From Verrucomicrobiota bacterium (GTDB taxonomy: Bacteria; Verrucomicrobiota; Verrucomicrobiia; Palsa-1439), in the NCBI GenBank assembly GCA_003152315.1, contig PLZV01000037.1, positions 126,820-190,819 on the forward strand: 64,000 bases of DNA. Direction: 5' to 3'. A model generated the notes under the pieces. The model saw only the letters and a list, made by a program, of their open reading frames with translations, was not told where the DNA came from and searched no databases. Position numbers and translations under genes: made by a program. Each line of letters begins with the position of its first letter. Within the stretch, counting starts at the first letter, position 1. This document shows, piece by piece, positions 32,159 to 41,152 of the stretch.

Positions 32159-34195
32159 ATGCAGACCACTTCGGACCATGCGGAGTTCCCGTGGCTTCGT
32201 CCTGAATTCGCCCGATTGTTAGCGATCCTCTGGGTGGTTGGGTTGGTGCTGGTTTACCTCGTTCGCTACGGCGCGTGGGTTCTGCCCTGGCAAGCGGCGA
32301 ACCTGTTCGGCGCGGCGCTGCCCGCGCTTCACATTGGCCCGCATTTTCAGGAATTCTGGATCGCACGGGCCTACGACTTCGCGTGCGTCGTCGGGATTGC
32401 GGTCGCGGCGCTGGGTTTGGGCGCAACAGTGACGCACCGGCTCGTGGCAAAGAGTGACATTTTCGGCGCGCTGCTTGCCTTGGCCGTTGGTTTCTGGCTC
32501 CTGGCCGTGCTCGTGCTCGTGGCGGGATCCGTGTCCATCGCGAACATCCCGCTAGTATGCCTCGCATTGCTCTGCTGGTTCTTGCCTGCGCCCCGGAAGT
32601 TCGTCCGGAACTTTCAGGTTTCAACGGACCGGACTGACGGTTGGGCGAAGCTGATGGTCGCGTGCATCGTGCTTGCCGCGGTGCTCAACCTTGCGGGCGC
32701 GTCGGCCCCGCCGTTTGAATACGACGAACTCGAATACCATCTCGGCGCGCTGGCGGATTATCAGCGCGCCGGCCGCATCGTGTTCCTGCCGCACAACTTC
32801 TATTCGAACCTGCCACAACTGACCGAGATGCTGTACCTGCTGGCGAAGACCATGACCACGGACGTTGCGGCGAAGATGTTGCACTGGCTGTTTGGTCTGC
32901 TCGGCGCGCTGGCGGCATTCGGCGTGGCGCGGCGGCTGTGGTCGCGGGCCGTGGGGTTCACGGCGGCGGCCCTGTTTTACTGCACGCCGTTCGTGCAGGA
33001 CCTGGGGCAAACCGCGCGGATTGATTTGGCGACGGCGTTTTTCGCGACACTGGCGTTCGGCGCGCTGGTGATTTGGAACGAAGATGAAAGGCTCGACCTC
33101 GTTTGGTTGTCGGCCCTCTGTGCCGGTGCGGCGGTGGCGACAAAGTGGACGGCGATCCCGGTCGTGTTGTTACCATTGGCGGTATTGTTGGCATTCCGCC
33201 GGAAATTCCGGCTGCTACCGGTCTTCGGCCTTCTCGCCGTGGCTGTCGTCGCGCCGTGGTTGGTGAAGAATTGGCTGTCGACTGGCAATCCGGTCTACCC
33301 GCTCTTCCATCAATGGTTCCCGAACCCACATTGGAGCGCGTCTCAAGCCGCGGTGTTTTCAGAGAAGCATTATCCGATGTTCGGGTGGGGAACCATCGGA
33401 CAGTTTTTCTCATTACTGTGGAACTATTCATTCGTTGAGGTGGGCGCAGTCCCGCTGTTGCTGATGACAACGCCGCTGGTCCTGGTGGTCTCGCGGTTCG
33501 AACCGGCGGCGAAGCGGGCGGGTTGGTTGGTCGCGGGCACCTACACGAGCTGGTTTTGCTTTACCTTTCGACCCTGGCGGTTTTTGTTTCCTGCCTTTGG
33601 CATGGCAGCCGTGGCGGGCGCGTTCGCGATGGAGAAACTCGGTCGCGAAACGCTCGTGCGATTCGCCCTGCGCCTGGCCGTTGCAATTGTCATGCTGGTA
33701 AGCCTTGCGACGCTGGCGTTGAATGATTTGGTGGACACGGAAAACCCGGAGCGTGTACCGCCCCAGATGAATTTCCTGCAGTACACGCTCGGACAATTCA
33801 CGCGGGACGAATTCATCGCGCGAATGGGGAAGGGTGTGCTCGAGCCGATCATTTGGATGAACGAAAATCTGCCCAGCAACGCCAAAGTGCTCTATGTGGG
33901 AGAAGGTCGCGTGTATTATGCGAAACAGCCTGTCCTGTGGAGCACGGCGTTTGACCAGCATCCGCTCACGGCGATGAGTAACGAGGCGAAAACGACGGAG
34001 GAGTTGCTGTCGGAACTGCGCGCCAAGGGGGTCTCGCATGTGTACATGAATTTTGCCGAATTGGATCGGTTGCGACGCGGTTATGATTACATGCTGGACG
34101 CAAATTGGAGCCTGATCCAAAACACCCTGCAACATCATGCGACGGAAGTTCACCGGACGGGACGCGGGGTTGTGTACGAACTGGCGGATAAGTAG
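32159..34195 (+). CDS. Polytopic membrane glycosyltransferase (PMT/ArnT-like, GT39/GT83 superfamily)
   Basis: A 678-residue membrane protein with around 11-13 helices. FEYDELEYHLGALADYQ near 195 carries the Asp-Glu pair that follows the first periplasmic loop in lipid-sugar-dependent glycosyltransferases, and NFYSNLPQLTEMLYL lies nearby. The C-terminal part is a soluble domain (VLYVGEGRVYYAKQP near 580). It would transfer a sugar from a polyprenyl-phosphate carrier to an acceptor on the periplasmic side. The ATG at 32159 is preferred; an upstream TTG at 32123 would add 12 residues. It is followed three bases later by a cytosolic glycosyltransferase gene. Confidence 0.82.
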   Translation: MQTTSDHAEFPWLRPEFARLLAILWVVGLVLVYLVRYGAWVLPWQAANLFGAALPALHIGPHFQEFWIARAYDFACVVGIAVAALGLGATVTHRLVAKSDIFGALLALAVGFWLLAVLVLVAGSVSIANIPLVCLALLCWFLPAPRKFVRNFQVSTDRTDGWAKLMVACIVLAAVLNLAGASAPPFEYDELEYHLGALADYQRAGRIVFLPHNFYSNLPQLTEMLYLLAKTMTTDVAAKMLHWLFGLLGALAAFGVARRLWSRAVGFTAAALFYCTPFVQDLGQTARIDLATAFFATLAFGALVIWNEDERLDLVWLSALCAGAAVATKWTAIPVVLLPLAVLLAFRRKFRLLPVFGLLAVAVVAPWLVKNWLSTGNPVYPLFHQWFPNPHWSASQAAVFSEKHYPMFGWGTIGQFFSLLWNYSFVEVGAVPLLLMTTPLVLVVSRFEPAAKRAGWLVAGTYTSWFCFTFRPWRFLFPAFGMAAVAGAFAMEKLGRETLVRFALRLAVAIVMLVSLATLALNDLVDTENPERVPPQMNFLQYTLGQFTRDEFIARMGKGVLEPIIWMNENLPSNAKVLYVGEGRVYYAKQPVLWSTAFDQHPLTAMSNEAKTTEELLSELRAKGVSHVYMNFAELDRLRRGYDYMLDANWSLIQNTLQHHATEVHRTGRGVVYELADK

Positions 34196-34198
34196 CCG

Positions 34199-35356
34199 AT
34201 GAAGATTTGTCATGTCATTACCCGGTTGATCGTCGGCGGGGCACAGGAGAATACCGTGTCCACGTGCATCGGCCTGCGGAAGCTGGGCCACGAGGTGGAT
34301 TTGGTGATTGGGCCGCAAACAGGGCCGGAAGGTTCGCTCTACGATCAGGCGAAAGCGGCAGGTGTGCCGATCGTCGTGGTGGAGGAACTGCGGCGCGCGC
34401 CGAATCCGTTACACGATCTGGGCGCGTGTGCCGCGCTACGAAGATTATTCGCGCGCAAGCGGTACGACATCGTCCACACGCATAGCGGGAAGGCCGGGTT
34501 CATCGGGCGCATCTCAGCGAAGCTGGCCCGTGCGCCGATCATTGTACACACGATTCACGGGCCGTCCTTCTACGACTACCAGAATCCGATTGGCAATTGG
34601 ATCTTCCGTTGGGCGGAGCAGGTGGCGGGTGGGTGTACGACACAATTTGTCTCGGTTGCGGACGCGATGACCGGGCAGTATCTCGCGGCGGGTATCGGTA
34701 CGCCCAATCGGTACGTGACCATCCATAGCGGCATGAACATCGATGCGTTTCTGGGTGGGCGGCGTGATGATTCTTTGCGCCAATCGCTCGGGATTTCTCC
34801 GGGTGATCTTGTGGTTGGCAAGATTGCGCGGTTGTTCCGGCTGAAGGGGCATGAGTTCCTGTTCGAAGCGGCGCCGCGCATCGTCGCGGCCGTGCCGAAC
34901 GTCAAGTTCCTGTTGGTGGGGGATGGAGTTTATCGTGAACGGTTTGAGCGACGAGTGGCGGAGATGGACTTGCGAAGTTATTTTGTTTTTGCGGGACTCA
35001 TCCCGCCGAGCGAGATTCCGCGGTATGTGGCGTCCATGGATCTGCTGGTGCACTTGTCCTTGCGGGAGGGACTACCGCGGGCGTTGCCGCAGGCGCTCGC
35101 GTGCGGGAAGCCTGTGGTGGCGTTCGACGTGGATGGCGCGCGCGAAGTGTGCGTTGACGGAGAGACTGGTTTGCTTGTGCGGGCCGGGGATGTGAACGGG
35201 TTGGCCAACGCGGTGATTCGGTTGTTGCAGGACGCGAGCCTGGGCAATAGAATGGCTGCGCAGGGCAGAAATCTGGTCAAGGAGCGTTTTTCGGAGGAGC
35301 GGATGGTGAGGCAACTCGACGAGTTGTACCGGCGACTGTGGACGGCGCGGCACTGA
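34199..35356 (+). CDS. Glycosyltransferase family 4
   Basis: Cytosolic GT-B glycosyltransferase of 385 residues. The N-terminal domain begins KICHVITRLIVGGAQENT, the classic GGA(A/Q) acceptor-side loop, with VHTHSGKAGFIGRI near 87. The nucleotide-sugar half has VGKIARLFRLKGHEFL near 204 and the EX7E-type segment HLSLREGLPRALPQALACGKPVVA near 285 (shown in parts). It probably adds a hexose or HexNAc to a lipid-linked glycan. It lies between a PMT-like enzyme and a WecA-like transferase with gaps of 1-3 bases, pointing to a polysaccharide assembly operon. Confidence 0.9.
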   Translation: MKICHVITRLIVGGAQENTVSTCIGLRKLGHEVDLVIGPQTGPEGSLYDQAKAAGVPIVVVEELRRAPNPLHDLGACAALRRLFARKRYDIVHTHSGKAGFIGRISAKLARAPIIVHTIHGPSFYDYQNPIGNWIFRWAEQVAGGCTTQFVSVADAMTGQYLAAGIGTPNRYVTIHSGMNIDAFLGGRRDDSLRQSLGISPGDLVVGKIARLFRLKGHEFLFEAAPRIVAAVPNVKFLLVGDGVYRERFERRVAEMDLRSYFVFAGLIPPSEIPRYVASMDLLVHLSLREGLPRALPQALACGKPVVAFDVDGAREVCVDGETGLLVRAGDVNGLANAVIRLLQDASLGNRMAAQGRNLVKERFSEERMVRQLDELYRRLWTARH

Positions 35357-35357
35357 C

Positions 35358-36452
35358 ATGCACTGGCTGCTGGTTTATTTTTATGTATTCGATGTCAGCT
35401 TCGGGCTGGCGCTGCTTCTTACGCCACTTTTCAAGCGACTTTCCATTCAATGGAATTACGTTGACCAGCCGGACCGTGAGCGGAAGATTCATACCGAAGC
35501 GATGCCGTTGCTGGGCGGGGCGGCGGTTTTCAGCGCGTTTGCAGCCAACGTGGTCTTCAACTATTTGATCCTCCTTCCGCTGGCAAGCCGGGTGGACCTG
35601 CCCTTCATCGAGATGCCCGATGTGAAGATGTATTTGGACGGCGCGTTCTCGGTCTGGCCGAAATTGCTGGTGATCGTGCTCGGGGGCGGCCTGATGGTGG
35701 CGCTCGGGATGTACGACGACAAATACGAGATCAAGGCGCGAACGAAGTTGATTGCGCAGATCGTCATTGCGTTGTTGGTTGCGCTGGCGGGGATCCGGGC
35801 CACGGTGTTCATTCACAGCACCTTTGTGAGCTATGTGCTGACGGTATTGTGGATCGTGACCATTACCAATGCGATGAACTTTCTCGATAACATGGACGGA
35901 CTGTGCGCGGGCATCGGGCTGGTTTGCGCGGCGCTCTTCGGGCTCATTGCGGGGATTCAACATGAGTATTTCGTCTGCCTCATCGCGCTGGCGCTCGCGG
36001 GCGCCCTGTTGGGTTTCCTGCCGCATAACTTCAAGCCGGCAACAATCTTTCTTGGGGATGCGGGCAGTCACTTTGTGGGCTATATGCTGGCGGTCCTACC
36101 GATTACTGTCACGTTCTATCGGCATGGGACAACGCCCACGCTATTACCGGTGCTGATTCCGCTATTGGTGCTGGCGGTCCCGCTGTTCGATCTCGTGATG
36201 GTGACGTGGATTCGACTGCGCGGCGGCCAGCCCATTTATCAGGGCGACGTGAACCATCTTTCTCATCGACTGGTGCGACTCGGCCTGCCGCAAAGCTGGG
36301 CGGTGACGCTGATTTACCTGATCACCCTGACCCTCGGCCTGGGGGCCACGGTGCTTTTGTGGTCGCAGCTGACCGCCGCGCTGATCGTGATCGTCCAGGC
36401 CATCTGTATTCTCGCCATCGTGACGCTGCTGGAGCGGCTCGGCGGGAAGTGA
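35358..36452 (+). CDS. Undecaprenyl-phosphate sugar-1-phosphate transferase (WecA/TagO type)
   Basis: Polytopic membrane enzyme of 364 residues that loads a sugar-1-phosphate (usually GlcNAc) onto undecaprenyl phosphate, starting glycan assembly. Catalytic motifs: ALGMYDDKYEIKARTK near 115 (Asp-Asp), NAMNFLDNMDGLCAGIG near 172, and IFLGDAGSHFVGY near 231. The HxxH-type loop follows as GGQPIYQGDVNHLSHRLVRLG near 290. It differs from the true mraY at 46299 in these loops. The start at 35358 is one base past the previous stop. Confidence 0.9.
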   Translation: MHWLLVYFYVFDVSFGLALLLTPLFKRLSIQWNYVDQPDRERKIHTEAMPLLGGAAVFSAFAANVVFNYLILLPLASRVDLPFIEMPDVKMYLDGAFSVWPKLLVIVLGGGLMVALGMYDDKYEIKARTKLIAQIVIALLVALAGIRATVFIHSTFVSYVLTVLWIVTITNAMNFLDNMDGLCAGIGLVCAALFGLIAGIQHEYFVCLIALALAGALLGFLPHNFKPATIFLGDAGSHFVGYMLAVLPITVTFYRHGTTPTLLPVLIPLLVLAVPLFDLVMVTWIRLRGGQPIYQGDVNHLSHRLVRLGLPQSWAVTLIYLITLTLGLGATVLLWSQLTAALIVIVQAICILAIVTLLERLGGK

Positions 36453-36495
36453 GACGGTTGACTCGGTTGCGTCAAACTGCGAATATCCCGCGTTC

Positions 36496-38007
36496 ATGAA
36501 ATTTTACGTCACCACGCCGATTTATTATGTCAACGACCGACCGCACATTGGCCATGTGTATACCACGACAATTGCGGATATCGCGGCGCGGTTTCATCGG
36601 TTGTGCGGCGACGAGGTGTTTTTTCTCACGGGCACGGACGAGCATGCGGCGAAGGTGGTGGACTCGGCGGCCGAACACGGCATGACGCCCCAACAGTGGG
36701 CCGACCAGAATGCGCAGGCGTTTCAGGAGACATTCGCGAAGCTCGGCATCACGAACGACGATTTCATTCGCACCAGTCAGCCGCGGCACAAAGAGAAGGC
36801 GCAGCAATACATGGCCGAGTTGCTGAAGACGGGGGACGTGTATCTTGGGGAGTACGAGGGCTGGTACGACGCGGGGCAGGAAGAGTATTTGCCCGAGAAT
36901 AAGGCGAAGGAATACGAGTTCAAGTCGCCCATCAACGGCAAGCCACTGGTCCGTAAACGGGAGAAGAACTACTTTTTCCGTCTCAGCCAATACAGCGACG
37001 CTCTCTTAAAACTGCTCGAGGAGCGGCCGGGGTTCGTCCAGCCGGATGTACGCCGCAAAGAAGTTGCGAATCGTATTCGGGAAGGCCTCAACGATATACC
37101 GATCTCGCGTACCAGCGAACACAATTGGGGCATTCGCGTGCCGGGGGATGAAGCCCACGTCATTTACGTATGGATCGATGCGCTGTTCAACTATCTCTCC
37201 GCGGTCGACAACCCCGAGCGGCGACATTTCTGGCCCGCAGACGTGCATTTGATTGCCAAAGACATTCTCTGGTTTCACGCGGTAATCTGGCCGACAATGT
37301 TAATGGCGCTGAAGCGTGAGTTGCCGCGGCAGGTTTACGCCCACAGCTTCTGGATTAGTGAAGGCCAGAAAATGAGCAAGAGCCTGGGCAATTTTGTCGA
37401 CCTTGAAAAAATCGACCGGTATGTCGCGGATTTTGGGCTGGACGCGCTGCGCTACTTTTTGGCGCGCCATGGTCCACTCGGAATCAACGACAGTGATTTT
37501 GCTGACGCCCGATTCAATGATGTGTACAACGCGGAGCTGGCCGACAAGATGGGGAACCTGGTGAATCGCACGCTCACGATGATCCAGCGCTATCGAAATG
37601 GCATCGTACCGCAGCCGAAAGATGAGGCGTTGCGCGCGGTCGCGGAGAAGATGGTGAGCGCCTATCGGGAAGGGATGGGGTGTTTGGATTTTGTCGGCGC
37701 CCTCGAGGCGCTGTGGGATTTTGTGGTGCGCTCGAACCAGTACGTCGAAGAGAGCGCGCCGTGGAAGTTGGCCAAGGATCCGGCGAACGCGCGCCAACTC
37801 GATGGCGTGCTTTACAATCTGGCAGAATCGGCTCGGCTGATTTCCGTTCTGGTAACGCCGTTTATGCCGACAATCGCGCAGCAGATTCGCACGCAATTGG
37901 GCGTTGCGGACAAACTCCAGGTGTTCAGTGACGAGATCGCGTGGGGGCGCCTTGCGGCGGGGACGAAGATCGGGCTGGTTGCGCCGTTGTTCCCGAAACG
38001 CACATGA
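36496..38007 (+). CDS. metG: Methionyl-tRNA synthetase
   Basis: Class I aminoacyl-tRNA synthetase of 503 residues. The signature RPHIGHVYT is at residues 15-23 and QKMSKSLGNF near 290. The connective segment around 115-150 (YEGWYDAGQEEYLPE) lacks zinc-binding cysteine pairs, so it belongs to the zinc-free type. The anticodon-binding helical domain spans about 350-490, and the C-terminal tRNA-binding appendix of some MetRS is absent, which is normal for this length. The 3' end overlaps the next gene by ATGA. Confidence 0.96.
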   Translation: MKFYVTTPIYYVNDRPHIGHVYTTTIADIAARFHRLCGDEVFFLTGTDEHAAKVVDSAAEHGMTPQQWADQNAQAFQETFAKLGITNDDFIRTSQPRHKEKAQQYMAELLKTGDVYLGEYEGWYDAGQEEYLPENKAKEYEFKSPINGKPLVRKREKNYFFRLSQYSDALLKLLEERPGFVQPDVRRKEVANRIREGLNDIPISRTSEHNWGIRVPGDEAHVIYVWIDALFNYLSAVDNPERRHFWPADVHLIAKDILWFHAVIWPTMLMALKRELPRQVYAHSFWISEGQKMSKSLGNFVDLEKIDRYVADFGLDALRYFLARHGPLGINDSDFADARFNDVYNAELADKMGNLVNRTLTMIQRYRNGIVPQPKDEALRAVAEKMVSAYREGMGCLDFVGALEALWDFVVRSNQYVEESAPWKLAKDPANARQLDGVLYNLAESARLISVLVTPFMPTIAQQIRTQLGVADKLQVFSDEIAWGRLAAGTKIGLVAPLFPKRT

Positions 38008-38801
38008 TCCAGTTGCCTGAGTCGTCCCGCTTCCACATCATCGACGAGTTGAAGGTGTTGCCTCGTTTCGGCCATCTTACGCCTCGGCCGATCTATGTGT
38101 ATCTTCCCGAACTCGCGGAGCACGATCACCGGCGGCGCTTCCCCGTGCTGTACTGTCACGACGGTCAGAATATCTGGGACGATCCGCATTGCTGCTTTGG
38201 TCACGGCGGCTGGTGTCTCAACCTGATCGCCGATGAGTTGACACGCGAGGGGAAGATGGAGCCGGCGATCCTTGTCGGCATCCCGAACACGCACGCGCGA
38301 TTCCGCGAGTACTCACCGGGGAAAACGTACGACGACATTCTCGCGCATCCGTACGCGAATTACGTTGTCGATGTTGTGAAGCGCCACGTCGATCGAAAGT
38401 TCCCGACGAAGAAAGATCGCGGGCAGACCGCGCTGCTGGGTTCGTCCCTGGGGGGGCTCGTCTCGTTGTGGATGGCGCATAAACTTCCCGAAACGTTTCA
38501 CAAAGCCGCCTGTCTCTCCGGCGCGTTCCAGGTACGGGATCGACAGAACAAATCGTTCGTCGAGTTCGTCAAGGAACGCGAACGCCAGGATCTGCGCATC
38601 TATCTTGACTGCGGCACGGTGCGGGACGGCGCGCCGCAATCGCGCAAGGTGCATCAGGCGTATCTTGCGCGCGGCTGGCGCGAGGGAGAAGATCTCTGCT
38701 ACTTCGAAGACGATGGCGGTGAGCACAATGAGCGCTGTTGGCGCGAGCGTGTGTGGCGCGCGCTCGTTTTCCTCTTCGGAAACGCCACCGACGCGAAGTA
38801 A
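38004..38801 (+). CDS. Esterase (EsD/Fes family, PF00756-like)
   Basis: Alpha/beta-hydrolase of 265 residues without a signal peptide. VLYCHDGQNIWDD near 46 is the HDGxN oxyanion region, ALLGSSLGGLVS near 144 holds the nucleophile Ser, LDCGTVRDG near 203 the acid, and DGGEHNERCW near 238 the His. The family includes enterochelin-esterase-like and S-formylglutathione-hydrolase-like enzymes; the substrate is not known. The start ATG at 38004 overlaps the metG stop; the frame is open further upstream but only as a shadow of metG. Confidence 0.87.
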   Translation: MIQLPESSRFHIIDELKVLPRFGHLTPRPIYVYLPELAEHDHRRRFPVLYCHDGQNIWDDPHCCFGHGGWCLNLIADELTREGKMEPAILVGIPNTHARFREYSPGKTYDDILAHPYANYVVDVVKRHVDRKFPTKKDRGQTALLGSSLGGLVSLWMAHKLPETFHKAACLSGAFQVRDRQNKSFVEFVKERERQDLRIYLDCGTVRDGAPQSRKVHQAYLARGWREGEDLCYFEDDGGEHNERCWRERVWRALVFLFGNATDAK

Positions 38802-39200
38802 AGAGCCGCGTCGGAATCTCCGCGAACGCAACACGAAACTTGTAATCCGGAGATTACTTGCGCTTCAAAGGTTGCTCAAACCTCATTGCCGTTCTGCGTC
38901 CTCCTTCCCAGAGAATTACGGCTCTTCACGCCTGCTCAAACTTGTCCATTTGAAGCGAGCGAACAAGATAGAACACTATTGCATCTGGTTTGAGAATTCC
39001 TTGTAGTGGTGCGGTCTGTGAGGAACTCACTGAAAAATTCCTTCCGTGGCGTTTCATTCTACCACCAATCACTTACGGTAAAGCCATGAGTGAAGATTTT
39101 TCGGATTTTTTCAGGAAAGGTATTGACACATCATGGGTAGCTGTGTCAGAAAGTGGGGCGTTGTGGGGATGGTGATTTTCAAGGAGGAATCACGATCCAA
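38802..39200. other. AT-richer 400-base leader of the dcw cluster
   Basis: No gene is supported here. Visible structure includes a hairpin GTAATC-CGGA-GATTAC (38842-38857), a 9-bp inverted repeat CGCTTCAAA (38861-38869) / TTTGAAGCG (38949-38957), and a direct repeat GCTCAAAC (38874 and 38934). The 3' part carries a putative -35 TTGACA (39123-39128) and TGGG boxes in front of mraZ. A small RNA or structured leader is possible. Confidence 0.45.
39123..39167 (+). promoter_or_regulatory. Putative mraZ promoter and MraZ operator boxes
   Basis: A consensus -35, TTGACA, lies at 39123-39128. Starting at 39134 there are boxes at exact 10-base steps: TGGG (39134), TGTC (39144), TGGG (39154), TGGG (39164). 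MraZ is known to bind TGGG-type direct repeats spaced at about 10 bases just upstream of its own gene. The -10 is unclear (TCAGAA at 39146 is poor). The boxes would overlap the promoter, as expected for autorepression. Confidence 0.62.
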
Positions 39201-39653
39201 ATGGTTAAGGCACTAACAAGGACGGTGTTCGTTGGCACGTTTCGTCACTCGGTGGACGAAAAGAAGCGTGTAGCGATCCCGGCGAAATGGCGGGCCGCCG
39301 CGAAAGGCTCGCAGGAGTTTTACGTGTTGCCCGACCCAAAGAATTGTCTCGTGGTGTTGCCGGCATCGGCGATGGAGAAGATGCTGGAGCGCGCCGACGA
39401 CATTTCGATTGGGGAATACGAGCGACGCGATGTACTCCGTTTGATCGCCTCGCGGGCGCACGGTTCGCCCTGCGACAAGCAGGGGCGTATCGCTTTGACC
39501 GATGAGCTCCTGGGGCACGCCGGCGTTGATAAAGAGGCAGTGCTGGTGGGGATGCTGACACGGTTTGAGATTTGGTCGCCCGCCCGCTGGGCTGAGGTTG
39601 ACCGCAACGCGATGCAGAAATTTTCGGAAGCCGCCAAGCAGGTGGGATTGTGA
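39201..39653 (+). CDS. mraZ: Transcriptional regulator MraZ
   Basis: DNA-binding protein of 150 residues that sits first in the dcw cluster and controls it. Two SpoVT/AbrB-like halves are visible: FVGTFRHSVDEKKRVAIPAKWR (parts, about 9-30) and ALTDELLGHAGVDKEAVLVG (about 96-115), each with the family's Asp-x-Lys-x-Arg-type strand. AGGAGG at 39182-39187 is 13 bases from the ATG at 39201, longer than usual; a GTG at 39225 would start closer to the typical MraZ N-terminus but has no better site. It presumably represses its own promoter through the boxes at 39134-39167. Confidence 0.93.
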   Translation: MVKALTRTVFVGTFRHSVDEKKRVAIPAKWRAAAKGSQEFYVLPDPKNCLVVLPASAMEKMLERADDISIGEYERRDVLRLIASRAHGSPCDKQGRIALTDELLGHAGVDKEAVLVGMLTRFEIWSPARWAEVDRNAMQKFSEAAKQVGL

Positions 39654-39660
39654 GATCGAA

Positions 39661-40029
39661 ATGAGTCGAGATAACGTCATGAGTTTTTTGAGTTTAAGCC
39701 GCAGCCTGACCAATCTGGGCGGCGAAATGCGGCAGTTCCGACTGCCGCGGATGAATCCATTTCCGAAGTTGGACGGCAGAATTGTCCACTCGGCAGGCAG
39801 CAACGGAGTAACGCGGTCCGCCTCGCGCCCCGTAGCGCGAGGCACGGTCATCATCGAGGGGGGCTGTGGTTGTTTGCCGGAGATGGCCACCGACGTGATT
39901 GATACTTCCGCGAGTTACACCGTGGAGAACGTGAAACGCGAGCGTTCCAGCAGCAACCCGTGGTCGCGCGTTGGAATTGGACATTTGGTCGGAAGAGTGT
40001 TGGGCAGTCATCGTGCCGCGCGCTTGTGA
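39661..40029 (+). CDS. Hypothetical protein between mraZ and rsmH
   Basis: Possible 122-residue protein starting at ATG 39661, eight bases after mraZ. It is not a family I recognise. The first 30 residues (SFLSLSRSLTNLGGEMRQF) could form a helix, then a Gly/Ser-rich part with IIEGGCGC near 63 and a basic C-terminus. Third positions are moderately GC-rich, as in neighbouring genes, but there is no ribosome-binding site beyond GAGATCG. The standard dcw order has rsmH directly after mraZ, so this insertion is unusual. It may instead be a non-coding spacer. Confidence 0.42.
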   Translation: MSRDNVMSFLSLSRSLTNLGGEMRQFRLPRMNPFPKLDGRIVHSAGSNGVTRSASRPVARGTVIIEGGCGCLPEMATDVIDTSASYTVENVKRERSSSNPWSRVGIGHLVGRVLGSHRAARL

Positions 40030-40173
40030 GAGGGGACTCGCAAGGCCGTCGCGGTCTCGTGAGGCGATGACGGCGGGAGTGAAGGCTCCCGTGAGTGGGT
40101 CAGGGAAGTGTGTCAGAGGAGGCTTGGATCGGCGTACGTAAGTCGTCGATTTCCTACCGATCAAGGCTTCCGC
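40030..40173 (+). other. Structured spacer before rsmH
   Basis: 144 bases containing CGGGAG-TGAAGG-CTCCCG near 40074-40091 and an imperfect longer pairing GCCGTCGC / GCGATGACGGC near 40047-40074. It lacks the conserved blocks of RNase P RNA, which sits near mraZ in some other bacteria. It may be a structured leader for rsmH. Confidence 0.35.
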
Positions 40174-41121
40174 ATGACCTATCACACCCCTGTCCTAATC
40201 AAGGAGGTCGTAAACCAGTTGCAGCCGCGCCGCGGCGGATTGTACGTGGATTGTACTGTTGGCGGCGCCGGGCATGCGCGGGAGGTTTTGCGCGCGTGCG
40301 GGCCGGAGGGACAGTTGGTCGGGCTGGACTGGGACGAGGAGGCCATCGCGGCTAGTCGCGAGCGGTTGGTTGAATTTGGTGCGCGCGTTCAATTGGTTCG
40401 CGCCAACTACGTGGAGTTGGAGAAAGTGTTGATGAGTTTGAGAGTGACAGCGGTGGATGGGGTCGTGTTCGACCTCGGCGTGAGTTCGCGTCAGTTTGAC
40501 GAGCCCGGGCGGGGCTTCAGCTTTCAGCGGGAAGGCCCGCTCGATATGCGCATGAGCCGCCAGCCCCGGGAATCCCATGGTGAACGCGGAGCCACCGCCC
40601 AGGACATCCTCCGCACCGCTGGTCTCGATGAACTCGCCAGGATCTTCCGCGTGTATGGCGAAGAAAGACGCGCCCGCGCGATCGCCCGTGAAATTGTCGC
40701 CGAGCGCGAGCACACGCCGCTGGAAACCACAACGCAACTCGCCCGATTGGTGGAATCCGTGCTCGGGCCAAAGCATGGTGGAATTCATCCGGCGACGCGC
40801 GTTTTCCAGGCGCTCCGTATCGCGGTGAACGACGAACTCGGTAATCTCAAGCGGGGCCTGGAGACCGCGACGCAATTCCTGAAATCAGACGGGCGTATCG
40901 CTGTGATCTCTTTCCATTCATTGGAAGACCGCATTGTAAAACGATTTTTTGTGGAGAAAAGCACCGGTTGCACTTGCCCGACGGATTTGCCGGCGTGTGC
41001 GTGTGGCCGGAAAGAAACGCTGCGGATAGTAACTCGGAAGCCCATCACGGCGGGTGAAGTGGAAGTGCGCAACAATCCCCGGGCGCGCAGCGCGAAGCTG
41101 CGGGTCGCGGAGAAACTTTGA
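40174..41121 (+). CDS. rsmH: 16S rRNA (cytosine1402-N4)-methyltransferase RsmH
   Basis: SAM-dependent enzyme (formerly MraW) that methylates C1402 in the ribosomal decoding centre. 315 residues, the normal length. HTPVLIKEVV at the start, then DCTVGGAGHAREVL near 27 (SAM loop), GLDWDEEAIA near 51, VVFDLGVSSRQFDEPGRGFS near 101 in parts, and the C-terminal ISFHSLEDRIVKRFF near 243 are family signatures. The ATG at 40174 is chosen over an upstream TTG because it gives the standard MTYHTPVL start. Confidence 0.96.
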   Translation: MTYHTPVLIKEVVNQLQPRRGGLYVDCTVGGAGHAREVLRACGPEGQLVGLDWDEEAIAASRERLVEFGARVQLVRANYVELEKVLMSLRVTAVDGVVFDLGVSSRQFDEPGRGFSFQREGPLDMRMSRQPRESHGERGATAQDILRTAGLDELARIFRVYGEERRARAIAREIVAEREHTPLETTTQLARLVESVLGPKHGGIHPATRVFQALRIAVNDELGNLKRGLETATQFLKSDGRIAVISFHSLEDRIVKRFFVEKSTGCTCPTDLPACACGRKETLRIVTRKPITAGEVEVRNNPRARSAKLRVAEKL

Positions 41122-41152
41122 AAATTCGAATTCTGAGATTGGCAATATTCAA

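Noticed and set aside
39654..40173. RNase P RNA in the mraZ-rsmH gap
   Set aside because: rnpB lies near mraZ in some bacteria, but the conserved core (GAGGAAAGTC-like block and ACAGAA) is absent on both strands.
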